From Palsa-1447 sp964414785 (GTDB lineage: Bacteria > Verrucomicrobiota > Verrucomicrobiia > Opitutales > Opitutaceae), in the NCBI GenBank assembly GCA_964414785.1, contig CAYPXZ010000006.1, positions 68,287 to 132,286 on the forward strand: a DNA stretch of 64,000 nucleotides, given 5' to 3'. Position 1 is the stretch's first letter; each line of letters starts with the position of its first letter. A model generated the notes under the pieces. It was given only the letters and a program-made list of their open reading frames with translations. It was not told the origin of the DNA and did no database searches. Position numbers and translations under genes: made by a program. Below are positions 52,143 to 59,994 of the stretch, piece after piece.

Positions 52143-53324
52143 TCAGGTTCCTGGCTTGAGGCGGAAGAGCATCACGTCGTGGGAGTCGACCGTCGCGGTG
52201 TGCAGGTCCATCGCGTTGCCCGCGGGCTTGCCGGCCCATACGTCCGTCACGTCATAGTACTGCTCCGTCAGGAAGGTGAGCTCGTGCATGTCGAGCGTGA
52301 GCTTGGCGGGCGCGTCGCCCGTGTTGAGCACGCAAACCGCCCATTCCTTGTTCGAGAGCTCCTTGGCCCAGATCTCCTTGTCCTTGTCGACCCGGAACCG
52401 GAAGCCCTGGTGCCCCGCGGGGTCCTGGTCGATCGCGATCGCGCCCTTGCCCGTGAGGATCGCGGCGATCTCCGGGGTCATCTGGCGCACGTCGTTGCCC
52501 GCGATGAGCGGGGCCGCGAGCATGCACCATAGGCTGAAATGGGCCCGCGACTCGGCGACCGTCATGCCCTTGGCTCCGACCTCGAGCATGTCGGGGTCGT
52601 TCCAGTGCCCGGGGCCCGCGTACTTCTCAAGCCCGACGTTCTGGTCGAGGAGCTCCTTCCATCCGTGCTCCCACTTGTTCTTGACCGAGCCCTTGTAGGA
52701 CGGCCCGATGTCACCGGTCGTGCGCCACAGGTGCCCGACGGGCTCGGCCCACAGCCACGGCTGGTTCTGGCCCCACTCGCAAAGGCTGAAGACGATGGGC
52801 CTCTTCGCCTCCTTGAGCGCGTCGCTCATGATCCGGTAGGACTCGGGCCCGTTTGCGGTGCCGTGGTTGCACCAGTCGTACTTGAAGTAGTCGACGCCCC
52901 ACGATGCGTAGGTGCGCGCGTCCTGGAACTCATGGCCGCGGCCGCCGGGGTAGCCGCCGCAGGTGAGGGAGCCCGCGCAGCCGTACATCCCGAACTTAAG
53001 TCCCTTGGAATGGAGGTAGTCGCCGAGCGCCTTCATGCCGCTCGGGAATTTGACGGGGTCGGCGACCAGGTTGCCGTTCTCGTCCCGCTCCTTTTTCGAC
53101 CAGCAATCGTCGACGACTACGTAGACGTAGCCCGCGTCGCGCATGCCGTTGGCGACCATCGCGTCGGCGGTCTGCTTGACGAGCGTCTCGTTGCAGTCGG
53201 CCGCGAACGAGTTCCACGTGTTCCATCCCATCGGGGGAGTGAGGGCGAGGCCCTCGAACTTGTCGGCCAGCGCGGCGCTGGTGGTTAGGGCCAAGCAGGC
53301 GAGGAGGCAGGGCAGTCTTTTCAT
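52143..53324 (-). CDS. Secreted alpha-galactosidase, GH27
   Basis: From the ATG at 53324 the 393-residue product has a signal peptide (LPCLLACLALTTSAALA). The GH27 landmarks are LTPPMGWNTWNSF, YVVVDDCW, FGMYGCAGSLTCGGYPG, the nucleophile Asp150 in FKYDWCNH, the acid/base motif HWNDPDMLEVG, and a C-terminal beta domain. Most members release alpha-galactose; some act on alpha-N-acetylgalactosamine or beta-L-arabinopyranose. It is the first gene of a two-gene unit with the GH29 fucosidase (7-bp gap). A 24-codon upstream extension of the frame has no signal character and was rejected as start. Confidence 0.93.
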   Translation of the reverse strand: MKRLPCLLACLALTTSAALADKFEGLALTPPMGWNTWNSFAADCNETLVKQTADAMVANGMRDAGYVYVVVDDCWSKKERDENGNLVADPVKFPSGMKALGDYLHSKGLKFGMYGCAGSLTCGGYPGGRGHEFQDARTYASWGVDYFKYDWCNHGTANGPESYRIMSDALKEAKRPIVFSLCEWGQNQPWLWAEPVGHLWRTTGDIGPSYKGSVKNKWEHGWKELLDQNVGLEKYAGPGHWNDPDMLEVGAKGMTVAESRAHFSLWCMLAAPLIAGNDVRQMTPEIAAILTGKGAIAIDQDPAGHQGFRFRVDKDKEIWAKELSNKEWAVCVLNTGDAPAKLTLDMHELTFLTEQYYDVTDVWAGKPAGNAMDLHTATVDSHDVMLFRLKPGT

Positions 53325-53415
53325 CGGTTGGGGGTGGGGACGCCGGCCCGGACATGGGCCGGTAGAGGCTACCACTGTGCCATTCGACGGGGCCAAGTCC
53401 AGCCCGGCCTGCCGA

Positions 53416-53865
53416 TCAGGGAAGCTTCGACTGGATCAGCTTGCTGACCGCGGAAAAGTCGATGAGCGCAGCCTCGGGCCTCTTCTTTAATGCCGCCATG
53501 ACCTTGCCCATGTCCTTGCGGGAGGCGGCACCGGCCTCCTTGATGGCGTCGGCCACGAGGGCGTCGAGCTGAGCGCCCTCGATCCCCTTGGGCAGGTACT
53601 TCTCGAGCAGGCGGATCTCGACCTCGTTTGCGCTGACCAGGTCGGCCCTTGCGCCCTTCTCAAACTCGAGCTTCGCGTCGGCGAGGTTCTTGACGGCCTT
53701 GCGCAGCGTCGCGACGACCAGGGCGTCGTCGATGGGCTTGGAGAGGTCCATCGATGCGCGCTGGACCGCGGCGTCCGCGGTGCGCAGCGAGGTGGCGGTC
53801 GCCGAGTCCCGGGCCTTCATGGCGGTGACGATGTCGGCTCTCAGTTGTTCGTAGGTCGTGGGCAT
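53416..53865 (-). CDS. yqeY: GatB/YqeY domain protein
   Basis: The 149-residue helical protein matches the YqeY family: YEQLRADIVTAMKARDSATATSLR at the start, LEFEKGARADLVSANEVEIRLLEKYLP, and a C-terminal KDMGKVMAALKKRPEAALIDFSAVSKLIQSKL. The family resembles the tail of the amidotransferase subunit GatB and is thought to contact tRNA; its role is not settled. I use the ATG at 53865; an ATG two codons upstream is equally possible. It lies between the HAD and GH27 genes, with a longer gap to each, and is probably an independent gene. Confidence 0.9.
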   Translation of the reverse strand: MPTTYEQLRADIVTAMKARDSATATSLRTADAAVQRASMDLSKPIDDALVVATLRKAVKNLADAKLEFEKGARADLVSANEVEIRLLEKYLPKGIEGAQLDALVADAIKEAGAASRKDMGKVMAALKKRPEAALIDFSAVSKLIQSKLP

Positions 53866-54069
53866 TGCCATATAGGGAGGCATTTGCGCGGTATTCGCAA
53901 CACCGGCCCACGCAACCTTCCCATCCATGAGCCCGCAAGTCATTTGGATTCAAGGCGATGCCCAGAAGCGGGTCCCCGCACCGGGGGCCGCGGCCAGGAT
54001 TGCGGGGCGATGTTCGCCACCCGGGAATTCCCCATCGCAGCCTTCTCCGCCCGGCGGGTCGGCCGGGGC

Positions 54070-54771
54070 CTAACGCCACCGCCCGACGATGCCGGGCAGG
54101 TCGCGCAGGCAGGACGCCCTAAAGAACCGGCCATCGTCGGAAGGCGGCGTCTCGGCGTGCTCGTGGCCCCACGTGATCCTGTAGGGTACGTGGACGCCCG
54201 ACCCGCCAAGTCCGAGGACGGGCAGGATGTCGGACTTCACCGAGTTGCCGACCATGAGGAACTTCACCGGATCGATCCCGTGCCGGGCAAAGATCCTCTC
54301 GTAGGTGCGCGCATCCTTCTCTGAAACGATCTCAATCGCCTCGAAGTGCCGTGCGATCCCCGACTTCGAGACCTTCCGCTCCTGGTCCCTGAGGTCGCCC
54401 TTCGTGATGAGGATCAGCCGGTGGGCCGGGGCCAGGGCCTCAAGGACTTCAACGGCCCCGTCGAGGAGTTCGACGGGATGGTCGAGCATCTCGCGGCCGA
54501 GCGCGATCAGCTCCCGCAATTCGGCCGTGCTGACCTTCCCATCCGTCAGCTCGATCGCGGTCTCTATGGACGAAAGCATGAACCCCTTTATCCCGTAGCC
54601 GTAGAGGTCGAGGTTGCGCATCTCGGTGGCGAAGAGCGCCCGCTCGACCGTCGCCGCGTCGTGGTACCGGGCGAGCAGGGTGTAGTAGCGCTCGTGGACA
54701 TCCTCGAAGATGTTCTCGTTGTGCCAGAGCGTGTCGTCGGCATCGAAGCCTATGCAGAGGTCCTTGGTCAT
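54070..54771 (-). CDS. HAD-superfamily phosphatase
   Basis: From the ATG at 54771 the product has 233 residues. HAD motif I is FDADDTLWHNE, motif II ILITKGDL, motif III lysine in KVSKSG, and motif IV MVGNSVKSDILPVLGLG. A helical cap lies between motifs I and II (about residues 20-95). It belongs to the YjjG/GS1-like group of small-molecule phosphatases. The substrate is unknown. It follows the lactonase gene by 46 bp on the same strand and may be part of that transcript. Confidence 0.9.
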   Translation of the reverse strand: MTKDLCIGFDADDTLWHNENIFEDVHERYYTLLARYHDAATVERALFATEMRNLDLYGYGIKGFMLSSIETAIELTDGKVSTAELRELIALGREMLDHPVELLDGAVEVLEALAPAHRLILITKGDLRDQERKVSKSGIARHFEAIEIVSEKDARTYERIFARHGIDPVKFLMVGNSVKSDILPVLGLGGSGVHVPYRITWGHEHAETPPSDDGRFFRASCLRDLPGIVGRWR

Positions 54772-54817
54772 TTGTCGCGCAGCCTGATGGGGAACGAACG
54801 CATGGCAGCCCGGGCCC

Positions 54818-55669
54818 CTATGCCAGGCGGTACACGCGGGCCGCGTTTCCGTCGAAGACGGCCGCGAGGTCGGCGGGGGACAGGCGGGAGAGGAGCTTCT
54901 GGGCCATGCGGAGCCAGGCGGCGTAGGGTGAGGCGAGCTTGACGACCGGCCAGTCGCTTCCAAAGAGAAGGCGCGACGGTCCGAACGTATCGAGGAGGTG
55001 GCCGATGGTGGCGACGAATCGGCCGGGATCAAGAGCGGCCGACCCCGCCTCGGTGACGAGGCCCGAGACCTTGCATACGGCGTTCGGGCACTCCGCCATC
55101 CGGGCTATGTCGGCGCGCCACGGTTCCAGCGCGCCCGGGCTCAGGTCCGGCTTGCCCGCGTGGTCGAGGATGAAGCGCGTGCCCGGGCACCTGCGAACGA
55201 GCTCGGCCGCCGAGGCGAGCTGGTGGTGGCGCACGCACAGGTCGAAGGTGAGCCCCAGGCCCCCGCACGCTCGGACGCCGTCGACGAACGCCGGGGAGAG
55301 GCAGAAGCCGGGGTCGGCCTCCCCCTGGATCAGGTGGCGGACGCCGCGCACGAGCGGCCTCGAAGCGAGCGCCTCCAGCGCCTCAAGCGTCCCGCGGCCG
55401 GCGTCCATCGGGGCGAAGGCGACGATCCCCGCGACCCGGGGTCCCTGGTCGGCGAGGGACTCGACCCATTTCACCTCGTCGAGCGACGAGGGGCGATCGC
55501 AGTCTGCCTGAACGAACACGACCCGGGACGGCGCGCATCCCAGCGCCTCGGCCGCGAGCTCGCGCGGCCCGTGCGCCCCTCCTATCGAGGGGACCCCGGC
55601 CAGCCACGGATAGCCGCGAAGAGAAGGGTCCCAGAAGTGCACATGGCAGTCCGTGAATTCGAAACCCAT
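54818..55669 (-). CDS. Amidohydrolase-family lactonase (COG3618)
   Basis: The 283-residue product has TDCHVHFWDP (metal histidines), FVQADCDRP, GVRHLIQGEADPGF, FDLCVRHHQ, FILDHAGKPDL, CKVSGLVTEA and LLFGSDWPVV, the pattern of COG3618 enzymes such as L-fuconolactonase and L-rhamnonolactonase. It should open a sugar lactone to the aldonic acid in the cytoplasm. Its ATG is 2 bp after the stop of a mutarotase gene, so they are co-translated. With a GH29 fucosidase nearby, L-fuconolactone is the most likely substrate, but rhamnonolactone cannot be excluded. Confidence 0.88.
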   Translation of the reverse strand: MGFEFTDCHVHFWDPSLRGYPWLAGVPSIGGAHGPRELAAEALGCAPSRVVFVQADCDRPSSLDEVKWVESLADQGPRVAGIVAFAPMDAGRGTLEALEALASRPLVRGVRHLIQGEADPGFCLSPAFVDGVRACGGLGLTFDLCVRHHQLASAAELVRRCPGTRFILDHAGKPDLSPGALEPWRADIARMAECPNAVCKVSGLVTEAGSAALDPGRFVATIGHLLDTFGPSRLLFGSDWPVVKLASPYAAWLRMAQKLLSRLSPADLAAVFDGNAARVYRLA

Positions 55670-55671
55670 CT

Positions 55672-56013
55672 TCAGTCGTGGTGGAACACTTCCTCCATCC
55701 GCGCCCACCATTCGCCGGGCTCGCGGCTCGGCAGGGGGTCCTGCATCGGCTCCATGATCGACCACCAGCGGCGGGTGACCACGTCGGCGGCCATGAGGCG
55801 CATGTCGGCGTCAAAGTCGTCCCCCCAGTATTCAAAGTACGAGAAAAGCCAGCCCTCCCTGTGGTAGATGGAGTAGTTCTTGATCTTGGACGCGGTGATG
55901 CGCTCCAGCACCCCGGGCCACACGGCCTCGTGGTAGCGCTTGTACTCCTCGAACTTGCCGGGCCTCAAGCGGAGGACCATGCCAAAGCGGCGGGGAAGGG
56001 ACTTGGGTTTCAT
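55672..56013 (-). CDS. rhaM: L-rhamnose/L-fucose mutarotase family protein
   Basis: The 113-residue product has the RhaM-type dimeric alpha/beta-barrel pattern: FGMVLRLRPGKFEEYKRYHEAVWPGVLERI, KNYSIYHREGWLFSYFEYWG, WWSIMEPMQDPLP. RhaM interconverts alpha and beta anomers of L-rhamnose; paralogues act on L-fucose. It is translationally linked to the lactonase gene (2-bp gap) and its ATG overlaps the stop of an upstream frame (ATGA). The gene symbol is by family; the sugar is uncertain. Confidence 0.88.
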   Translation of the reverse strand: MKPKSLPRRFGMVLRLRPGKFEEYKRYHEAVWPGVLERITASKIKNYSIYHREGWLFSYFEYWGDDFDADMRLMAADVVTRRWWSIMEPMQDPLPSREPGEWWARMEEVFHHD

Positions 56014-56237
56014 GGGGGTGGGCGCGTAGTGCCGTGGTTGCGGGACATGTGGCGGATTCCGATGACGGCCGCCGCGCGCCGGCCCCCCGCGGCCGAGGTC
56101 GGCGGGTCCGAGGGTTCTCCGGGGGCAGGGCGCATGGGGATGGCCATGAGTCCGACAAAAGCATCCGGAAACCACGCGCCGTCAAGCCGCACCACGGTCC
56201 AGGCCGGAACGGCGCCGCGTCCGAGGGTGAAGGGCAT
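56010..56237 (-). pseudogene. Probable remnant of a Gfo/Idh/MocA oxidoreductase C-terminus
   Basis: This 75-codon frame contains DGAWFPDAFVGLMAIPMR followed by GEPSDPPTSAAGG and AAAVIGI. That resembles the conserved C-terminal part of Gfo/Idh/MocA dehydrogenases (WFPDAF-x-G-x-M, then EP-x-(S/T)-x-x-DNL and a final helix), with the middle altered. Only the end of the gene is present: the 5' part is replaced by the 3' end of the hybrid kinase gene, whose stop is 15 bp away. The stop codon overlaps the mutarotase start (ATGA), as if it once was the preceding operon gene. Alternatives are a real small ORF or chance similarity. Confidence 0.38.
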
Positions 56238-56251
56238 GGCGGTCCTCGCGC

Positions 56252-58351
56252 CTAGGCGGTCGGCTGGTCCCTTGCCCCGCGCTTTGCCTTTTCGCCGGGC
56301 TTCCCGGCGATCGCCCTCGCGATCGCGTTGAGGAGGGTCTCGGCGGAATAGGGCTTGGGCACGAACTCGCAGACGCCGGCGACCCGCGTCGCGGCGATGG
56401 CGCTCGGCCCGGTCATCCCGCTCGAGCCGATGATCTTGATGTCGGGATTGATCGCCTTGAGGGCCACCACCATCGCCGGGCCGTCCATGATGGGCATCGC
56501 CATGTCCGTCAGCACGACGGCGATGTTGTCGCGCTCCAAAGCGTAGATGGAGACCGCGGCCGCACCGTTCGTCGCGACCGCGACCCTGTAGCCGAATTTC
56601 TCCAGGGTGGACTTCGCCACCTCGAGGATCGGCTCCTCGTCGTCCACGACGAGGATCAGCTCGTTGTGCCCGTGCGGAAGCCCCTGCGCCTTGGTGTCTG
56701 CGGCCTCGGTGTCGTCCATGTCGGTGATGGCCGGCAGGTAGATCCTGAACGTGCTCCCCTTGCCCGGGGTGCTGGAGACATTGATGAACCCGCCGTGGCT
56801 CTGGACGATCCCGAGCGACGTGGAAAGCCCGAGCCCCGTTCCCTTGCCTAGGTCCTTGGTCGTGAAGAACGGCTCGAAGATCTTTTCCCGGACCTCCGGA
56901 TCAATCCCCATCCCGGTGTCCGCGATCGATATCTCGAGGTAGGACCCGGGCTGAGCCCCGCGGTTCATGCTGGCGAACGTCTCATCGACGACCTCGTTCT
57001 TAATCCGGAGGGATATCTTGCCGCCGTGGGGCATGGCGTCCCTCGCGTTGAGGCAGAGGTTGAGGAGGACCTGGTGGATCTGGTTGGGGTCGCCCGTGAC
57101 GGTCCAGGGATCGCGCTCGGCCCTGAGCTCGAACCTCACGTTCTTCGGGAACGTGTCATTGACGATCTGCTCGATCTCCCTCGCGACGATGAGCGGATGG
57201 ACCCGCTCCCGCCTGCCCTCGGCCCCGCGCCCGAAGGCAAGGACGTGCCGGACCAGCTGAGCGCCGCGCTCGGCGTTCTGCTCGAGGAGCGTCAGGAGCC
57301 TCGCGCCGCCCTCGTCCGTCACCTTCATCTTTAGCAGGGTGATGGCCATCAGGATCGGGGCCAGGACGTTGTTGAGGTCGTGCGCAATGCCGCCTGCGAG
57401 GGTCCCGAGGCTCTCGAGGCGCTGGTTTCGCAGGGCGAGGACCTCGGCCCGCTTCTTTTCGGTGATGTCCGCGCTTATGCTCAGCTGCGCCTTGGGGACC
57501 CCGTTCTGGTCGCGTATCAGGGAGCGGCGGGTGTCGAGGAAGATCTCCCTGCCATTGCGGTTGTGGACGCGGAATTCGCCATGCCACATGCCCTTCTCGA
57601 TGGTCTCCTTCGAGGCCTGGAGCAGCTGGGCCTGGTCCTCGACCGGATGGAGGTCGATCGAGAGCTTCCCTATCGCCTCCTTGGCCTTCCAGCCCAGCGT
57701 GTGCTCGGCGGCCCCGTTCATGTAGACGACCCGTCCCTCAAGGCTGATCAGGAGGATCACATCGTGGGCCTGGTCCAGCATCGCCGCCTGCTCGGTCACC
57801 TTCTGCACCACCTTCCGGTGCTCGGTCACATCGCGGCCGATCCCGACGAGGCCGATCACGGTCCCGTCGCGGTTGCGCATGGGCACCTTGGTGGTCGATA
57901 TCCAGCGCTCCTTTCCATCGGGACCGGGGACCATTTCCTCGATGTTGGCGAGCGTCCTTCCGGTGGACATGACCTCCTCGTTCGCCGCATGGAACTTGAG
58001 GGCCAGCTCGGAGGGGTAGAAGTCGAAGTCCGTCTTGCCGATGGTCCCCTCGAGCGTCGCGGCCCTCAGCTGGTCGAGCTGAGTCTGGTTGTTGATCAGG
58101 TGCCTGGAGGCCCGGTCCCGGACGAAGACATGGTCGGGGATGATGTCGATTACGGTGCGCAGCAGGTTGTGCTCGAGGAAAAGTGTCTGCTGCACCTCGA
58201 GAAGAAGCTCGTTCTGCCTGTCCTTGCCACCGTCGGACGGGGATCCCGGCGCCGCGGCCCTGAGCGCCGCCTCGGCCTCGGCCAGGAGCCGGGTAAGCTC
58301 GGCCACCCTTGCCGCCAGCGCGGCCACGTCGGGGGAATCCTTCATTCCCAT
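56252..58351 (-). CDS. Soluble PAS-PAS hybrid histidine kinase with receiver domain
   Basis: The 699-residue product (ATG at 58351) begins with a short coiled coil (about residues 4-60). Two PAS domains follow (about 65-185 and 190-315), then HisKA with the H-box GGIAHDLNNVLAPI, HATPase with ADTGMGI and GTGLGLSTSLG, and a C-terminal receiver with phospho-acceptor Asp in VVLTDMAMPIMDGP and the Lys in FVPKPYS. There are no membrane segments, so it senses a cytoplasmic cue. No partner response regulator or HPt protein is adjacent. It is downstream of an RND efflux operon on the same strand (204-bp gap with a long dyad). Confidence 0.93.
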   Translation of the reverse strand: MGMKDSPDVAALAARVAELTRLLAEAEAALRAAAPGSPSDGGKDRQNELLLEVQQTLFLEHNLLRTVIDIIPDHVFVRDRASRHLINNQTQLDQLRAATLEGTIGKTDFDFYPSELALKFHAANEEVMSTGRTLANIEEMVPGPDGKERWISTTKVPMRNRDGTVIGLVGIGRDVTEHRKVVQKVTEQAAMLDQAHDVILLISLEGRVVYMNGAAEHTLGWKAKEAIGKLSIDLHPVEDQAQLLQASKETIEKGMWHGEFRVHNRNGREIFLDTRRSLIRDQNGVPKAQLSISADITEKKRAEVLALRNQRLESLGTLAGGIAHDLNNVLAPILMAITLLKMKVTDEGGARLLTLLEQNAERGAQLVRHVLAFGRGAEGRRERVHPLIVAREIEQIVNDTFPKNVRFELRAERDPWTVTGDPNQIHQVLLNLCLNARDAMPHGGKISLRIKNEVVDETFASMNRGAQPGSYLEISIADTGMGIDPEVREKIFEPFFTTKDLGKGTGLGLSTSLGIVQSHGGFINVSSTPGKGSTFRIYLPAITDMDDTEAADTKAQGLPHGHNELILVVDDEEPILEVAKSTLEKFGYRVAVATNGAAAVSIYALERDNIAVVLTDMAMPIMDGPAMVVALKAINPDIKIIGSSGMTGPSAIAATRVAGVCEFVPKPYSAETLLNAIARAIAGKPGEKAKRGARDQPTA

Positions 58352-58423
58352 CTTAGTACCGGGCACCCGGGGGAGTTGTCCGAGTTGGCTGGGTGGTTAA
58401 GGTCGTTCCTTTCATGGGGAGAT

Positions 58424-58486
58424 CCCGGCCCGTCGGGCGACGGGGGCGCACATCTTGCTCCACGTGGATCGAGGTGCCGGGCCGGG
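58424..58486 (-). other. Long dyad-symmetric element between the efflux operon and the kinase gene
   Basis: A perfect 9-bp inverted repeat CCCGGCCCG (58424-58432) / CGGGCCGGG (58478-58486) encloses 45 nt. The centre has its own palindrome CCACGTGG (58460-58467) flanked by partly pairing GCAC / GTGC arms. There is no T-run on the minus strand. It may be the end of the RND operon transcript or a control site for the kinase gene. Confidence 0.45.
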
Positions 58487-58555
58487 CTTTCAGTAGCCGC
58501 GCGGGGGGGTGAAAGCAAGGCTAGGACGGATCCCGGGGGGAACCGCGGGGCGGGG

Positions 58556-59992
58556 CTATCTTGTGCCGGTACCGGTCCAATCGGCGTCGCTCCGGTTCCA
58601 TCCTCCGCCCAGGGCCTTGTAGAGCTCCACGACGGCGGTGAACTGGTCGCGCTTTGTCTGCGCGAGCGCAACCTGGGCCGGGAACAGCTCCAGCTGCGAC
58701 TGGATCACCTCATAATAGCTCGCCTTGCCCGCCGCATACCTCTGGGTCGAAAGGCTGACGGCCTCCCCGTAGGCCACGACCGCCCGTTCCTGCTGCTCGC
58801 GCACCTGCCCCAGCTTCTGGCGGGTCACCAGGGCGTTGGCCACGTCGCCGAACGCGTTCAGGGCCGCCTGCTGGTACTGGAGCTTCGCGGCCTCCCACTC
58901 CTGTTTGGACTGCTCGTACTGGCCCCTGAGGCCGCCTCCCTGGAACAGGGGCCCGGTCGCCTGCCCGCCGAAGGACCAGAGGCCGGCCTGTCGCGAGGTG
59001 ATGCTGTCAAGCTGCGGGCTCACGCCGCCCAGGAGGGCGCTAAGGCCGATCCGCGGCAGGAATCCCCCCACCGTGACGCCTATCCTGGCGTTTGCAGCCA
59101 TCGCGGCGTATTCGGCCTCGCGCACGTCGGGACGCCGCTCAAGCAGCGCCGACGGAAGCCCCGCCGGAACGTCGGGTGGCGGGGGCAGGTCGGAGAGGCC
59201 GGCGCCCCGGACGACGGGGGCGGGATTCGCCCCAATGAGGACGCTGATCTGGTTCTCCTTGATGGCGATTCTGCGCTCGAGGTCGGGGATCCGGGCGGCG
59301 CTTGTGGCCATGGCCGCCTCCGCGGTCGCCGTGTCGAGGCGGGAGACCGTGCCGCCCTCAAGCTGGCGGTTGAACAGCTTGAGGCTGTTGCCGAAAGACT
59401 CCGTGGACCTGTTGGCGATCGCCAGCTCCTCGTCGAGCTCCAGGAGGTCGTAGTATGCGGTGGCGACGTCGCTGACGAGGCTCAGCAGGACCGCCCTGCG
59501 GCCCTCCTCCGAGGCGAGGTACTGGGAGCGCGCCGCCTCGTCCAGGCGCCGGACCCGGCCCCAAAGGTCGAGTTCCCACGCAGCCCCGAGGTACCCGTCA
59601 AACCCGCTGGCCGTGCTTCCATTGCCCAAGGTGTAGGGGTTGCCGAGCTGTGCGTTCCGGCCCCGGTCGGCGTTCGCCTCGTACCCCAGGCCCGGGAAAA
59701 GCTGGCCGTGGACCTGGGCGGCGATCGCCCGGGACTCGCTGACGCGGGCCGCCGCAATGCGGGCGTCGAATCCGCCCGTGAGCGACGCGCGGATCAGCTG
59801 CGCGAGGTGGGGGTCACGGTAGACATCCCACCACGCAAGGTCGGCGAGCGAGCGGTCGCCCTCCGCGGCAGCCCCGCGGAAGGTGGGGGGCGTGGCCGTC
59901 TCCGGGCGCTTGTAGTTTGGGCCGACGGCGCAACCCGCCACGACGGTGGCAGAAAGGGCAAGGACCAGGTGCCTTCGGATGAGCGTCGCCAT
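58556..59992 (-). CDS. Outer-membrane efflux lipoprotein of the NodT/OprM family
   Basis: The 478-residue product has a lipoprotein signal (VVAGCAVGPNYKRPE, lipid-attachment Cys near residue 21). Two TolC-type repeats follow, with the characteristic DLWGRVRRLDEAARSQY, LERRIAIKENQISVLIG, ERRPDVREAEYAAMAANARIG and a matching second half ending in long helices. It forms the outer-membrane exit duct of a tripartite efflux pump. Its ATG lies 2 bp after the stop of the RND permease, so it is the third gene of the operon. Confidence 0.94.
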   Translation of the reverse strand: MATLIRRHLVLALSATVVAGCAVGPNYKRPETATPPTFRGAAAEGDRSLADLAWWDVYRDPHLAQLIRASLTGGFDARIAAARVSESRAIAAQVHGQLFPGLGYEANADRGRNAQLGNPYTLGNGSTASGFDGYLGAAWELDLWGRVRRLDEAARSQYLASEEGRRAVLLSLVSDVATAYYDLLELDEELAIANRSTESFGNSLKLFNRQLEGGTVSRLDTATAEAAMATSAARIPDLERRIAIKENQISVLIGANPAPVVRGAGLSDLPPPPDVPAGLPSALLERRPDVREAEYAAMAANARIGVTVGGFLPRIGLSALLGGVSPQLDSITSRQAGLWSFGGQATGPLFQGGGLRGQYEQSKQEWEAAKLQYQQAALNAFGDVANALVTRQKLGQVREQQERAVVAYGEAVSLSTQRYAAGKASYYEVIQSQLELFPAQVALAQTKRDQFTAVVELYKALGGGWNRSDADWTGTGTR

Positions 59993-59994
59993 GG

